The notes: generated by a model not told the origin, from the letters alone. A stretch of 64,000 nt of DNA from Phoma sp. XZ068 (GCA_004835665.1 RBKR01000022.1:1027392-1091391); one strand, 5' to 3'; shown: positions 1-13,844, numbered from the stretch's first letter. Made by a program: numbers and translations.

Positions 1-3000
1 AGAATACAAGTAATATAAAGCTAAGAAAGCTAATAACAAAGCCTATACTAAGTTATACTAGGACCTAATTATCCCCTCTATTAAGGTAAATAATAATAAA
101 AAAAATTAGTATAACAAGTTATATAAAGAATACTAATAACATTATTAACTAGAAGTATATTAGAACTAGAATAATAATTACCTAGAACCTAATTATAGCC
201 TAGACCTAAGAAACCTATACTATAGAGCACTATTATAGATAGTATACTACTACAATAGTTGCTAGATATATTACTTAAAGAAGCTTAATTTAGGATAGTT
301 TCTAAAGAGGTGTCTATACAAACTATAATAGGAAGATTGTAAGAAGGACTACTATATACTATACCTAATAGATAAATATAATAACTAATACTTTTTAAGC
401 TAGAATAAGTCTAAGTATAGACAACAAGAACTAGTAGTAAATAAGTAATACTTTAATTAGTATTAGCAGACCTGCCTTAATCCCTACTATAAGACCTATA
501 AAGAAAAGAAGTAAAGTAATAGCTTTAGATAAAAGAATCCTTTTTTAGGGCAGCACTAGTAGGCGCTAGGAATTAATCTATTAATAGTATTAAAAGTAAT
601 TACTAACTAATTAAGTTACTTATTAAGGTAAATAGAAGATAGATAAAGGCACTCTTAGACTCTAGAGTATAGTCTAATTATATCTCTTTATAAGTAGTAT
701 AGCTAGCTAGACTATACCTTACTTAGAAGATAACACCTTACCTACTTAGAGTAGCTAATAGAGAACTAATACCTAAGGAATCTAAGATTATATATAAAGT
801 AACTATAGTACCTCTCTAGATCTATAGACACTATAAGGAAATAACTCTAGATGCTTTTAGGATAGCTACTTATAATATTATATTAGGACTTCTATAGTTA
901 AGAAAGTATAATCTAGATATTAATTAAAAAAATTAATAGCTTTTATTAAGTTAATATAGATATAGCACTACTATATTGCAGCCTGTGCAGTTTATAATAT
1001 AACTAGTAGATAAAAAGGAGGTTAATAATATCTCTTTAATATATAAGACGTGCTAAGATAGAGTAGTTAACTATATAGATATAGAATACTCTACTAGTTA
1101 TAAAGTAATAGTTAAGGAGAAGGATAGTATACCTTCTAATATTCTAGATAAATATAAGAGTTATATAGAACTCTTCTATAATAAGAAGACTATAAAGGTA
1201 TTACTATAGTATAAACTCTAGGATTATAAGATTAAGCTCTAGAAAGAAAAGAAACTGCCTTTTAGGCCTATATATAGAATATCTAAGAAAGAACTTAGCA
1301 TCCTTAAGGAATATATTAATAAGAACCTTAAGAAAGGATTTATATAAGAATTAGAATTACTAGTAGGATTCCTAGTCCTCTTTATACTAAAGAAAGATAG
1401 TAAATTATAAATATATATTAACTACTAGAAACTTAATAATATTATAATTAAGAATTAGTACCTATTACTAAATATTAAGGAACTATAGGATTAATTATCT
1501 AGAGTATAATACTTTACTACACTTAATTTATATAGAGTGTATAACTTTATATATATAAAGGAAGGCAAAGAATAGAAGACTGTATTTAGAACACACTATA
1601 GTTATTTTAAGTATTTAGTAATACTATTTAGGCTTACTAATGCACTAGCTATATATTAGGCCCTTATTAATAATATATTAAGAGTACACTTAGATATTAT
1701 AGTAGTAGTATACCTTAATAATATCCTAGTATATTTAGTAACACTAGAAGAATATATTTACTATATTAGAGAAGTATTAAAATACCTTAGAAAGGTAGAT
1801 CTTTAACTTAAACCTAAGAAATATAAATAGTATAAGGAAGAAGTAGAATTCCTTAGCTATATTATAGGAAGATATAGAGTTAAGATAAGTAAAATAAAGA
1901 TTTAGGTTATAAAGGATTAGCTAACTCCTACCTCCCTTAAGGGAATTTAGGAATTTCTAGAATTTATTAACTTTAACTAATACTTTATTAAGGATTATTT
2001 ACTTAAGGCCTTACTACTTATAAAGCTTATATAGAAGGATATACTATTTAAGTAGGAATAAGTATAAGAAGATACTTTTTAGTTACTTAAATAGTCCTAT
2101 ATTAAGCTACCTATAATAATTATATTTAAGAATAGAAAGCTACTTTAAATTAAGATAGATACTTTAGATTTAGTATTAAAAGCTTGTGCTATATAAGAAC
2201 AAGACAGATAATAGTACCTAATTGCCTATTACTCTAGAAAGTTCTTAGAACTAGAAGAATAATATAATATATATAATAAGGAATTATTAGCTATTATATT
2301 AGCCCTAGAATATTAGAGAATCTATATAGAAAGTTACTTAGAACTTACTATTTATACTAACTATAAGAACTTAGTACACTTTACTACTACTAAGACACTT
2401 AACTAATAATAAGTATACTAGTCTAAGCTGTTAGGATAATATAAGTTTAAAATACTATATACTCTAGGAAAAGATAATAGCAGAGCTAACACACTTAGTA
2501 GACAATATAATCTAGCTAGAGAAAAAACTATTAACTAGTTTGCTATACTTAGAATTAATAAGAATAGATTATTAAGACTATCTTAGCAGCTTAATAATAT
2601 AATATAAGTTTAACAAGAATAATATATACCTATAAAGGTACTAGAGGAATTAGAAAATAAAATTATAAGCTGTTATTATAATAACCTGCTTTATAGACAC
2701 TCTAGTATAATATAGACAATAGAACTTATTAGACAACACTATAAGTTTAGCTATATAAAGGACAAGGTTACTAAATTTATTAAGAACTATGTTAATTACT
2801 AATAGAATAAGTATAGTATATATATAAAATATAAAGAAATATAAGCAATAGAGCTACTAATAGCACTATAGATAAATATTATAATAGATTTTGTTATATA
2901 ACTACTAATCTCTAAAGACTCTATTATAGGATATACCTATAACTTAATCTTTATTATAGTAGATAGGTTTACTAAAGTAGTAGAAATAATACTATTTTAA

Positions 3001-4049
3001 TATAGTTATACTGTAGAGCAGCTTGCACAAGTATTCCTAGATAGAATTATCTATTACTATAGTATACTAGAATTAATTATTAGTAATAGAGATAAACTCT
3101 TTATATTAAACTATTAGACTATACTTATAGTAGCTATTAGTACTAAGAAAAAGCTATTAACTATATATTATCTATAAACAGATAGATAAATAGAAAGAAT
3201 AAACTAGACTATAGAGACATACTTAAGGATATATAGTAACTAAGAACAAGATAACTAGGTCTTGCTATTACCTATAGTATAGATTATATATAATAATAAA
3301 TTATTAGAAGTAATAGGTATAATACTATTCTTTATAAATTATAGAAAATATCTAAATCTCTTTATAAGATCTCTTAACAGCAATATCTAAATAAATTTAG
3401 TAATAACTTTAGTATAAAGACTAAAGAAAGTATACTAGAAATTACTTAAAAATATTAATAAAGCTTAACAACAAGCAATCTCTTATATTAATTAGAAAAG
3501 AAAAACAGCACCTTAGCTAAAAGAGGGGGATAAAGTCTATCTCCTTATAAAAAACTTATAAACAAGAAGACTAATAAAAAAACTAGATTATATTAAGGTT
3601 AGACTATTTTTTATTTCTAGGTAAATTAGCCCTATAAACTATTAACTTAAACTACTATAGGATGCTAGAATATACTCTGTGTTCTATATATGACTACTAG
3701 AACTAGCAGACTCTAACATACTAATCTAGAAAGACTTCTACTACTAGATTAAAGAAAAAACTAAGTAGAAAGTTAAAAAAATAATATAATATTAAAAAAA
3801 AAGATATAAGGACAAATATCTAGTTAAGTAGTTAGGATACTCTAATTTAGAAAATATATAGGAACCTTCTACAAACCTTATAAACTGCTAGTAGCTATTA
3901 AAGGAATTTAAGACTAATTAGAAAGCACTATATTAGCTTCCTAAGCCTTAATTAGCTACCCCTTAAACATACTCTATATACTAGGTAACAGGGCTAGGCT
4001 AAGTCTATCTAAAGGACCCTCTAAGAGAATTATCTCTTTCTCTAGCTTC

Positions 4050-4480
4050 TACTTAATAATACTTTACTCCTCTACTATAATTACTTTCTCTATATAATAA
4101 TTAAGTAGATCTATTTATTAGCATAACTACTCTTTATATATATATACAACCTATAACTCTTCTAACGCCTTCTTAAAGGCCTTAAGCACTTTATTTTATA
4201 CTTTATAACTTTCTTTTATCTATACCTATAGCTTCTCTTTCTTAGTCTCTAGATATTTAAACTCTAACTATATTATGCAAATATTATAATACTGCCTATA
4301 CTTTAAATATTTACAATATTTTCTAGAGTAAATATAAACTTTATATACCTACTTATACTTTTTATAAGTTAAACACTTCTTTACTATAATCTTTCTAAAG
4401 GACTTAATAAATTTATATAGGCAGTAATAACAGGCTAAACTTAACTTAGTAGGATATTTAGGTATTGTTAAGAAGATATA
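4050..4480 (-). pseudogene. possible antisense ORF in the 3' region of chromovirus A
   Basis: Between the chromodomain and the 3' LTR the minus strand reads as a Lys/Tyr/Cys-rich frame. It has several spaced cysteines (ACYYCLYK, KKCLTYKK, SRKYCKY) followed by a Lys/Glu-rich, helix-like stretch (LETKKEKL, KAFKKALEE), broken by RIP stops. Some fungal Ty3/gypsy elements carry an extra ORF antisense to pol in this position. That assignment is an inference and no specific family is claimed. Confidence 0.35.
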
Positions 4481-4552
4481 CTATTAAACAAGGGGGGACC
4501 TATATTATATAAACTAAGCTTAAGAGGCTAAGCTAAGATAGGAAAGAGATAG

Positions 4553-5048
4553 TATTATAATTCTAGAGAATACTAAATAAAGGTTAATAATTATAGGCTA
4601 AGTGTAGTACAGTTAAACTATACAGAAGAAAGTATTATAAGTAAGTATAAATAATAAGTGTTATTAGTTACTACTTAGGTAATAATATAAAGTTATATAT
4701 TATAATTAGTCTTGGCACAATTAGTATAATTAGTAATTAGTATAATTAATAATTAGTATAATTAGTAGCTATTATAATACTAAGCACTATATATATCTCC
4801 TTAGTATATAGTAATTAGGAACACTGCCCTTATAGCATTATATTTAACCTTATTAATTAACTTTATTATTAGAACTTAACCTAACTCTTAAGCTAGACAG
4901 ATTAACTATCTATACTACTTATTATTAACCCTATAGTTATTATAGTGTTTTACTAGGTATCTATACTAACCCCTTCTATACTAGTACTTATTCTAGAGAA
5001 CTAACCTTAGAAGTATTTATAAGCTTTGCTTAGTTTATAACCTTAATA
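4553..5048 (+). repeat. 3' LTR of chromovirus copy A
   Basis: Begins TATTATAATTCTAG (RIPed TG start) directly after the purine tract GGAAAGAGATAG and ends CCTTAATA. Its last ~250 bases are nearly identical to the LTR ends at 24604-24855 and 30928-31179 and, inverted, to 31219 and 33925 onward. The first half is unrelated to those LTRs and holds AATTAGTATAATTAGTA-type internal repeats. Confidence 0.8.
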
Positions 5049-8000
5049 GGTGCTAAGTAAGTAATAAGTTACTCTTATAGTAAGCTATATATATAGAACT
5101 ATATTCTAATAGATTAAGCTATTTATCTAATAGTATAACTAAGGTAAAATAATAGAGGAGGAAAATAGCTAGATAAAGGATTTTAACAGCTTTAAGGATA
5201 GAATCTGTCCTATTTTTAGGATCTATAATAAATTAGCTATTATATAATAAAATATCTAATATATTTAATAAACTAAGTCTACTACTAATTATACTACTAA
5301 GTTCTAGCAACTTACTATACTTATAGGCTAGAATAACCTAGTATTAATAATAATATTCTAATAAGGCCTTAAGCCTTAAGTTAAAGAAGAGCTAATATAT
5401 ACTAGTACTAGTATTAATACTCTAGATAACCTAGTATATACTATAATTAATATTAATAATTAGCTCTATAAGCTTAAATAAGAACTCTAAAATAACCTAA
5501 GGGCCTAGATACTTATATAGCTTACTTAACTACTATAAAAAACCTAGCGTAGCTATATACTAAGGTATAATAATTAAGAGAGATATTACTAACTAAATAT
5601 AGGGTGCTATATCTATAGTAATATATAAGCTAAATACTATAGACTAGAAGCTATAGACCTATTAAACCTAAATAAGGGACTATAGTAGAAATAAACTAGT
5701 AAGATAGGTAAGCTACTAATATATTACTTATATAATAAGCTAGAACACTATATATATAACTATTAAATAAAGAATAAGGTATATTAGTAGGTTAATACCT
5801 TTACTAGCCCTAGCTAGAAATAAGCTGTTAATACTATTCTAGGAGATATACTACTATAACTCTCTATCTAGCTAAATAAGGTTAAGGTAACTATACTCTT
5901 AGACTTAAGTACTTAAGAGAACTATATATTCTATACTATAATTAAATAAGCTAAGATTAGAGTATACCTTAAAGACTAACTATACCTACTTAGAGTAGTA
6001 AATAGTAAGCTAATACTAAGAGAAGATACTATTATATATAAGGTAGTAGATATACCCCTCTAGGTACTTAACTATAGGGAATAGATTAGTCTAGATATAC
6101 TTAAGATAGCTACCTATAATATTATTCTAGGTCTTTTATAGCTATAGAAGTATAACTTATATATTAATTAGATAATATAATAAATCTTTTTAAATAACTA
6201 TAGCTGCAGCACTACTAAAGAACAAGTAGAAATAATAGTATACTATTTATTTACTAAACACTAATATAGTACTACTATACCTAATTCTATATAGTATATA
6301 ATATAGCTAGTAGATAAGAGAAAAATTAGTACTATCTTCTTAAGTAATAAGATATACTAAAATAGGGCAGTTAACTCTACCTATAGTAAATAATATACTA
6401 TATAAGGGGTAAGAGAATAAGAGACAGCTAGTATACCTTCTAATATTCTAGATAAATATAGTAACTACTAGAAACTATTTTATAATAAAAAAATAATTAA
6501 GGCACTACTATAGTATAAACTATAGGATTATAAGATTTAATTAGAAGAGGGAAAGGCACTAATATTTAGACTAATATATTAACTCTTAGAACAGGAACTA
6601 ATAGTGCTCTATAAATATATTAATAAGAACCTTAAGAAGAGTATAATCTATCTATTAGAGTCTCTAGCTAGCTACCTTATTATATTTATACTAAAGAAGA
6701 ATAGTAGCCTATAGCTATATATTAATTATTAGAAATTAAATAATATTATAATAAAAAATAGGTACCTATTACCTAATATATTAGAGTTATAAAATTAACT
6801 TGCTAGAGTATAGTTCTTTATAGCACTTAATCTACAAAGAGTATATAACCTAATATAAATAAAAAAAGGAGAGGAGTAGAAAATAGTATTCTATACCTAC
6901 TATAGCTACTATAAGTACCTAGTTATACTATTTAAGCTAATAAACGCCCTAGCTACGTGCTAGGCACTTATTAATAATATACTCTAAGCCTACCTAGATT
7001 AAATAGTAGTAGCTTACCTAGATAATATTCTTATCTACTTAATTATAATAGAGGAGTATATCTAGTATATTAGACAAGTACTAGAATACCTATAGTAGGC
7101 TAACCTATAGCTTAAACTAAAGAAGTATAAATAGTATAAGAATAAACTAGAATTCCTAGAGTTTATAGTAGGCTATAATAGAGTAAAGATAAGCTAGAGT
7201 AAAATATAGGTTATAAAAGACTAGCTAATGCTAACAATAGTTAAGGGAATCTAGGAATTTCTTAGATTTATAAACTTTAACTAATATTTTATTAAAGACT
7301 ACTTAACTAAGGCCCTACTACTTACTATATTAACTTAGAAGAATACCCCCTTTATCTAGAATTAATAGTAGAGTAATATATTTAAGTTACTTAAATAGGT
7401 ATATATTAAACTACCTACCCTAGTAATATTCTATAGTTATAAGCCTCTATAAGTTAAGACTAATATATTAGATCTAGTACTTAGAGCGTACGCTATATAG
7501 AAATAATATAGTAGATAGTACTTTATTACTTACTACTTAAGAAAGTTTTCTAGACTAAAAGAATAGTATAATATATATAATAAGAAGCTGCTAGTAATAG
7601 TATTAGCTTTAGAATACTAGTAGATCTATATAGAGAGCTGTTCTAATCTAATAGTATATATAGACTATAAGAATCTAGTATATTTTACTATAACTAAGGT
7701 ACTTAATTAATAGTAGGTTTAATAGTTAGAGCTTCTAGAATAGTATAAGTTTAGAATAGTATATACTCTAAGTAAAGATAATAGCTAGGTAGATATACTA
7801 AGTAGATAATATAATATTATAGAAATAAGAATATTAAATAACTATATAATTCTAGAATTTAATATAGATAGATTAATAGGGCCCTTATAATAGCTAAACA
7901 GGATACTCTAGATCTAGTAGAAGTAACCTATCCTGTCTAGAGTACTATTAGAACTAAAAGAGGAAGTAATAAGTAGTTACTATAATAACCCCCTCTATAG

Positions 8001-10292
8001 ATATCTAGAGATTATATAAATAATTAAACTAATATAATAATACTACTACTTTAATAATATAAAGAATAAGGTAATAGAGTTTATTAAATACTATATTTAT
8101 TATTAGCAGGATAAATATAGTATATATATAAAATATAGACTACTATAGTTAATACCCCTTCTAAGAGTACTATAGATAAATATTATAATAGATTTTATTA
8201 TATAATTATCTGCCTCTAAGAACCTAGTAATAGGCTACTATTATAATACTATTTTTATTATTATTAATTAATTTACTAAGTATACTAAGATAATACTATT
8301 TTATTATAACTATACTGCAGAGTAGCTTGCACAGGTATTTCTTAATAGGGTAGTTTACTACTATAGTATACCTAAGTTAATAATAAGTAATAAGGATAAA
8401 TTATTTATATTAAACTACTAGATAACACTTCTTATAGTAATTAGCACTAAGAAGAAACTATTAATAGTATACTACCTAGAAATAAATAGCTAGATAGAAT
8501 AGATAAACTAAACTATAGAGATATTCCTTAGAATATATAGTAACTAGTAATAAGATAACTAGGTGTTACTATTACTAATAGTATAGATAGTATATAATAA
8601 TAAGCTATCTAAATTAACTAGAATAATACTATTTTTTGCTAACTATAGTTAACACCCTAACTTTTTTACCTAGTTACTTAATAGTACTATTAACTTAGAC
8701 TTAGTATTAAGCCTAATAGAAATAATTAAGAAGGTATATAGTATATTAGCTAAAATATTAAGTAAGATATAAGAGTAAACTAGCTCTTATACTAATAAGA
8801 GATAGAAATAGGGTTCTATACTAAGAAAGGGAGATAAGGTATATCTCTATATAAAAAACCTAAGAATAAGATAACTAACTAAGAAACTAGACTATATTAA
8901 GGTTAGACTATTTTTTATATTTAAATAAGTTAGCCCTATAAACTACTATCTTAACCTTCTAAAGAATATAAAGATATACCTAGTATTCTATATATTACTA
9001 CTAGAACTAGCTAACTAATTAACTCTAATCTAGAGAGATTTCTACTATTAAGTATAGAAGGAGATAGAGTAGAAAGTAGAAAAGATACTATAATACTAGG
9101 TAATAGATAGGGAGGAATACCTAGTAAAATAGTTAGGATACCTAGACTCTAAGAATATATAGGAGCTAGTTATAAACCTTATAAACTATTATAAGTTACT
9201 TTACTTATTCTAGAACTTATAAATAGGTTATTAACCTAGGACTAGGAGTTAGCTATAATAGTATCTTCTCTAGTATACTTACTTTCTAATATATCTGCTA
9301 AATATATAGCCTTCTATTTTACTTATTTATTAACCTATATAAGTAATCTCTTATTTTATAGTAATTAAGTAAGTATAGTAAAAAGTATTACTCTATTATT
9401 ATTTACCTTTGCCTAAAGTTTATCTCTAGTTTAATCTAATAACTTCTATAAGAGGTTTATATAGGAATATCCTGCCTAGATATATATAGTATACTTATAG
9501 TTATCTAAAAGAATAAAATAGTTAACACTAGGAAAGAAATATTAATTATAAAGAACTAATACTATATTATTTTAATAGTAGATCTTAGTATATAGACAGG
9601 AGCGCCTATTAGTAGAAGATATAATAGATATAGCTAGCTGTTATAAATAGAACTTTATAGAGATTTAGAGTAAATCTAGAGAAGAGGAGGATAGTATTAT
9701 AATCTAATAAAAGTATATATATAAGTAACCTAGCTAATAGAAACAGCTAGCTACTTAATTTAGCTAGACTAATTAGACCTGCTAGTATAGAGGTATCCCT
9801 AATAATTTAACTAGCAGATAAAGTAGTAGTACTTACTCTTTAGTAAGTAAGCAACTAAAGAAAAGCCTATAGCCTAATTTACTTATTCTATAGAATAGGT
9901 ACTATAGAGTATATTAACTAAGAGCTATATAGCTCCTAATTTGCTTAAATAGTACTACCCTCTTAAATACTATATTTAAGGAGAGAGTACTATAGCTATA
10001 GATAAATACCTCTAGATACTATTCTTAGGATAGTATATTTAACTTAGTAATCTACTATATATTACGTTCTTATTAACCCCTAATAATAGCTAGCTATTAT
10101 CCTATACTCTTAAGTAACTTATTTATTCTTAAGTAACTTATTTATATATTAGGGTTTGCTCTAGTATACCCCTTAATAACAGCAAGCTGTTATCCTATAC
10201 CTTTTAGTAATCTACCCTACCTCTGCCTATACCTATCCCTAAGAACTAACAGAATAATATATTATAAGCTTTACTTAGGTACAACTTTAATA
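5049..10292 (+). mobile_element. RIP-degraded Ty3/gypsy chromovirus, copy B (diverged family)
   Basis: Plus-strand remnants in order: gag from about 5160, protease around 5880-5930, reverse transcriptase around 6640-7200, RNase H, integrase around 8150-8640 and a chromodomain around 9075-9190 (EEYLVKxLGY). It is homologous to copies A and C but too diverged to be a RIP-only derivative. A 3' LTR-like segment starts at 9695 after the purine tract GAAGAGGAGGATAG. No matching 5' LTR is visible: the internal region abuts the 3' LTR of copy A, so the left end looks truncated or chimeric. Its right end lies within a Fot1-like relic. Confidence 0.85.
9695..10292 (+). repeat. 3' LTR of chromovirus copy B
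   Basis: Starts TATTATAATCTAAT after a polypurine tract and ends near CAACTTTAATA. It is about 598 bp and differs from the LTRs of copies A, C and D except for a loosely similar last ~50 bases. The right boundary is set by that similarity only. Confidence 0.6.
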
Positions 10293-10297
10293 TAACC

Positions 10298-10713
10298 TTT
10301 ATACTTTCTATAACACCTATAGTAAAGCTAGTCTTATTAAAGTTATAGGTATCTTTATCTAGGATGCTATACTTTCTCTTTAATTCTATAGAAGGTTAAA
10401 CTAGAGGCTCTTATATATTAAACAAGCGTGTTTTCTTTATACTTTATAAGCCTTAACAAGCTAGCTTTAGAATTGCGTTGTAATGTTGTTCTAGCGTGTT
10501 AGTTATAGAGGGTGCTTTAACAAACGTTGTAGATTGCTGCAGCGCGTTGCTTACTTAAGGACGCGTCTTCTTTTATTACTTGATTTATTGCTTAAATAGC
10601 TAGGATAACTCTATCCTTATAAGGGAGTATTTCTACGTAGTGTTGTTAAGACATTGCAGCTAAAAGTAGAGAGTTGCGCAATCTTACCTAGCTAGTTCGC
10701 TTGCCATTCACGT
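10298..10713 (-). pseudogene. Fot1/pogo-type transposon relic, N-terminal part
   Basis: Minus-strand homology to the intact transposases farther right. The start region around 10653 reads MSxQH and continues into the helix-turn-helix block (DASLSKQRAAAIYNV), then deteriorates into the region preceding the first catalytic Asp around 10330-10390. The outer end carries a terminal-inverted-repeat-like sequence (TTCGCTTGCCATTCACGT) followed by TA at 10714-10715. The other half is missing. The LTR of copy B abuts the break, so copy B probably inserted here. Confidence 0.7.
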
Positions 10714-10987
10714 TATTCCCAAAAACTTTAAAAAACATTTATAAGTAAAGCGAGGGTCCGACTATTACTATACTTCACTACCACCATCCCAAAAGTATAA
10801 CAACTACAGCCGTGCTACGGTTGCGAATCAAGGTACTACAGCCTAGTTTCTCTATCAGCTCCCATGTGTTTTAGCTAATGTTAGTACAGATATATTCACC
10901 ACAGCTAGGATTGGCATCACGTCCAAACAAGCACAGCAACGTCAGCCAAGCCAAGGCACGCCTCAACCAGATAAACCAAGTTGCAAA
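10714..10987. other. intergenic, no gene recognised
   Basis: Normal base composition, abruptly different from the RIPed DNA to the left. The frame of the next gene is open upstream to about 10853 but has no ATG before 10988. Confidence 0.5.
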
Positions 10988-12590
10988 ATGGACAAAGAAG
11001 GGCTAATTTCAGAACCAGCCGAGCCTAAATCTTGGAACAAACCAGGTGAGTGAATATGCAAGCTGGGAACTTTTCACTAAATCATTATAGAACAATCTTA
11101 AGTCGTGAATGGCGTTGCGACTAGACAGCCATCCTCTACAATGCCAGACACCGCATCTGATTTAGCTTCAAGCTTACAAGATGATTTTCAGGATGTGGTT
11201 GCTAACGTTGAAGCTCATCGTTCGGGAGGAGAGAGGGCAGTCGTTGCCACAAGCACATACAGCACCCTAGAGGACGAGGTAGGAGCTTCTCCCGGTGAGT
11301 AATCTGACAACACAGAGAAGAGGCAAAGCTGACATATTCTACAAGAATATACAGTGGTGGGGGGGGGGGGGGGGGGGAAGTCACTTTGTGGCGATTCTGC
11401 TGAGACTGAAGAGCTTTCAGCACGCAAAAGGACTCGGACATGCTCTGCTGACACATACGCTCTATTGAAAAGAGTACCAAGTTCTATGGCTGGAAAAATT
11501 CCACACAGCTTCAGCCAGGAAATCGTAGGAAAGCTTCGCAAACCGTGCAGGAAAGCTTCGAGCACCGAAAATCCATACCGAATTCTGAATCATCTCCTCC
11601 GTCCCTGGGTAGCGGCTGCCTCCAAAATATCCAAAATATTCGTAGCATCGATGAATGGCAGAACGACACCGACTACAGTAGCAGCTATTCTCCGAGCTAT
11701 GGGATCGACAAGAATATGGCACTGCCAAAACGCTGTCTCGAAGGAGAAGCGCCGCGTCCCGACTGAGTGTCAATCAGTACAACACAAGAGAAAATTCTAA
11801 GTCAAAGATTCGTACAGACCGCGATGCTGACATCGATTTTGGGGATGGCGAGAGCATTGCAGCTGAGTTGACTCCGCCCTTCAGGCAGCCACAGGAGATT
11901 TCGCAGGCAGAGTCTCGGCAGCATCAGCTTTACAGTCGTGCTTCTGGGAAGACAAAATACTCACCGCGACGAACTATTCGCATGCGACCAGACTGCAGCA
12001 CTGCTTCTAAAAGAAAGCTACGAAACTCTGCCACGCTTCAATCAAAGGCTCTCCCGATTAGCAAAGCTCTAGATTAAGACTCTTGTCGAACAAGAGTAAG
12101 CGCTTTGTACGAACCGGATGTTGATCACACAACTGCTTGTGACACCTATGAGATATGCAACCTTGCTTCTCACTCTATGGTGTATGGTTCATCAATCTTG
12201 GTGGCAACTTTGCGGTCTCTGAAACCGCAGTCTTCACAATCAACAGCAGTACCAGACTTGGAGTCCTTTAGTGGGAAATTTCAAACTCTCCACAGGACCC
12301 AACTGTCGAAAAACTCTTGGCTGGTTGTCGGCCACGAAGCCAACGATGGCAAGTTCCCCTTACATACCCGTCAGAACGAGATACCTCTCAGTGCAGCCAG
12401 ACACCCCAGCACTCCATGGGGTGCTGTTGCGTATGAGGTCAGCAGCGCAGAAGACAGCTGCACCGAAGTGGATGATGATCATAGTGTTGCTGGCACCAGG
12501 TCTCGGCGTGCGCGTGAACCATGGAAAGAGTCGGACAGTCTGCGTCTACTTGCATATAGGGACAAGGAGAACATGATTGGTCTGAGATAT
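10988..12590 (+). pseudogene. decayed multi-exon gene ending in a Myb/SANT-like segment
   Basis: Exon 1 starts at ATG 10988. A GTGAGT intron at 11046-11102 and a second at 11295-11354 keep one frame through three exons. After that the good frame shifts near 11540 and again near 11700, then has a TAA at 12075 where Gln would fit, and continues in frame to a GTAAGT donor at 12589. The predicted protein is Ser/Arg/Lys-rich. Near its end a Trp-containing basic-then-acidic helix (REPWKESDSLRLLAYRDK) resembles the first helix of fungal Myb/SANT DNA-binding domains, and the remaining helices are missing. Exon 3 opens with a 19-G run that encodes Gly. Function is unknown; the Myb link is inferred from a short motif. 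Confidence 0.5.
11359..11377 (+). repeat. 19-base poly-G tract
   Basis: An uninterrupted run of 19 G immediately after a predicted splice acceptor inside the decayed Myb-like gene. It encodes Gly and is in frame at its present length. Any change in length not divisible by three would shift the rest of the exon. Confidence 0.85.
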
Positions 12591-12626
12591 GTAAGTGCTT
12601 TCCTGGCCGATCAGAAGGCGCTGTAA

Positions 12627-13078
12627 AGACGCATTACTACACTCTGCATAAGGGGAGACTTTGAGATCATACTGCCTTAAGCTTGCAAGAATTTGCTACG
12701 ATCTCGCGACGGGCATAAGAAGCGAATGATTAGATGGTTTAGTAGAGATAACGAAACTGTACAAGTCAGCGACTGGGTCGCGCTTCGCTGTCACGTCTCA
12801 GATTGACTGTTGTGATGAGGCGCCTGTCCCGAGCGCTAGGTACCGGTAAGCGCTCGCGTAGCTTAAGCCAGTAAAATGTGCAACTACCCGCTGATATGAA
12901 CAGTTCCACCAATCGTCTTGCTACGGAAAGGTCGCTCAGTTTTGCAGCAATGGTGCTCTTATTGAGCAAAAATGGGTTGAGCTGAACATAAAACAGCTTG
13001 GAGCGCTGTATCATTCTTCAGCCATCTTACCTCTTGTTCGCTCCGCCACAGTGCTACACTACACGATCAGTTGTTACC
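12627..13078. other. intergenic, no gene recognised
   Basis: GC-balanced spacer between the decayed Myb-like gene and the next plus-strand gene. No ORF with codon-like organisation was seen. Confidence 0.4.
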
Positions 13079-13651
13079 ATGGGGCTTCTTTCCGACGCCA
13101 TCGAAGAGAACAACAGCAAGACAGTCGCTATCAACAAGTCTGATTGGACGGTCTTCTACTCCGCCGACTATCCGAAAACCATAGGAGTCAAGGGCCTCTC
13201 TGCCTGCTCTGTCTTCGCAATTATTTCGCCACACGCCGCCGTTGTCGCTCACATTGGGCCGAATATATTGGGTTCAACTAGCCCAACATCCTTCATCGAG
13301 CTCGCTGAAGAATTGACGAACAAAGCCGTCCGCACCTGTCTTGACAATCCACAACTTTTCCCACCAGAGAGCAAGACATACATTGTCTGTGCAACGCTCA
13401 ACAACAATATCGTTACTGCTCCCGAGCAACTGCGTGTCATGTATCGCGGCGTCAGATCGCTGCCCCATGCTAGTGTTCAGTGGCACTACGAGCGGTCGAA
13501 CCAAGCACTCATCGACAACGACACACATCTAGGAACAGTCTTCATCGACGGTCGAAGCGGATCGCCTCGGATAGAGATATCACAGACGTTCCTGAGAATG
13601 CTCCAGCATGGAGAGTCGCCGTTGAAAATGGTCAAACGCGGTATCAACTAA
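13079..13651 (+). CDS. unknown fungal protein, probably frameshifted near its end
   Basis: The chosen start is the ATG at 13079 in a good context (TTACCATGG); the open frame extends upstream without a better ATG. It encodes 190 aa, with a hydrophobic 'GLSACSVFAIISPHAAVVAH' segment around residues 40-60 and a second strand-like core (KTYIVCATL). The frame to 13651 ends in an unconvincing tail. From about 13580 the next frame, to a stop at 13759-13761, reads much better (ENAPAWRVAVENGQ ... NQWVLNGQKWIMW), with a Trp-rich end. No plausible intron joins them, so a one-base frameshift near 13575-13590 is likely: a pseudogene or an assembly error. I do not recognise the family. The Gly-x-x-Ser-Cys-Ser pattern recalls CheD-like deamidases, but only weakly. 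Confidence 0.65.
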   Translation: MGLLSDAIEENNSKTVAINKSDWTVFYSADYPKTIGVKGLSACSVFAIISPHAAVVAHIGPNILGSTSPTSFIELAEELTNKAVRTCLDNPQLFPPESKTYIVCATLNNNIVTAPEQLRVMYRGVRSLPHASVQWHYERSNQALIDNDTHLGTVFIDGRSGSPRIEISQTFLRMLQHGESPLKMVKRGIN

Positions 13652-13844
13652 CAATTAGCAATATTGTCATTGAGTCGCAAACCAACCCCCCTGCCAACCA
13701 GTGGGTTCTCAATGGACAGAAGTGGATTATGTGGAACGGGCACAGCTGGGCGAGTCAGTAGTAGCCATGAATATCATTGGATTTGGGTAGTTTGAGCTAT
13801 ATCTACACAAGCGCGTGCAATGTGACGATGAAGTATCTTCCAGC

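Larger units (their letters stand above)
1..5048 (+). mobile_element. RIP-degraded Ty3/gypsy chromovirus, copy A (5' end outside window)
   Basis: Reading through TAG/TAA codons, the plus strand gives a continuous Ty3/gypsy polyprotein: end of gag, an aspartic protease around 645-700 (LLDSxxxSNYIS), reverse transcriptase around 1330-1960 (the catalytic YxDD box reads VYLNNILVYL), RNase H, integrase core around 2860-3330 and a C-terminal chromodomain around 3770-3880 (KYLVKxLGY...EP). Stops sit where Gln or Trp is expected, the RIP signature. It aligns without visible indels to copy C at a constant offset of 26,230 nt from base 1 to about 3890. The 3' LTR follows at 4553 after a purine tract. 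The element is dead. The 5' LTR and most of gag are not in the window. Confidence 0.9.
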
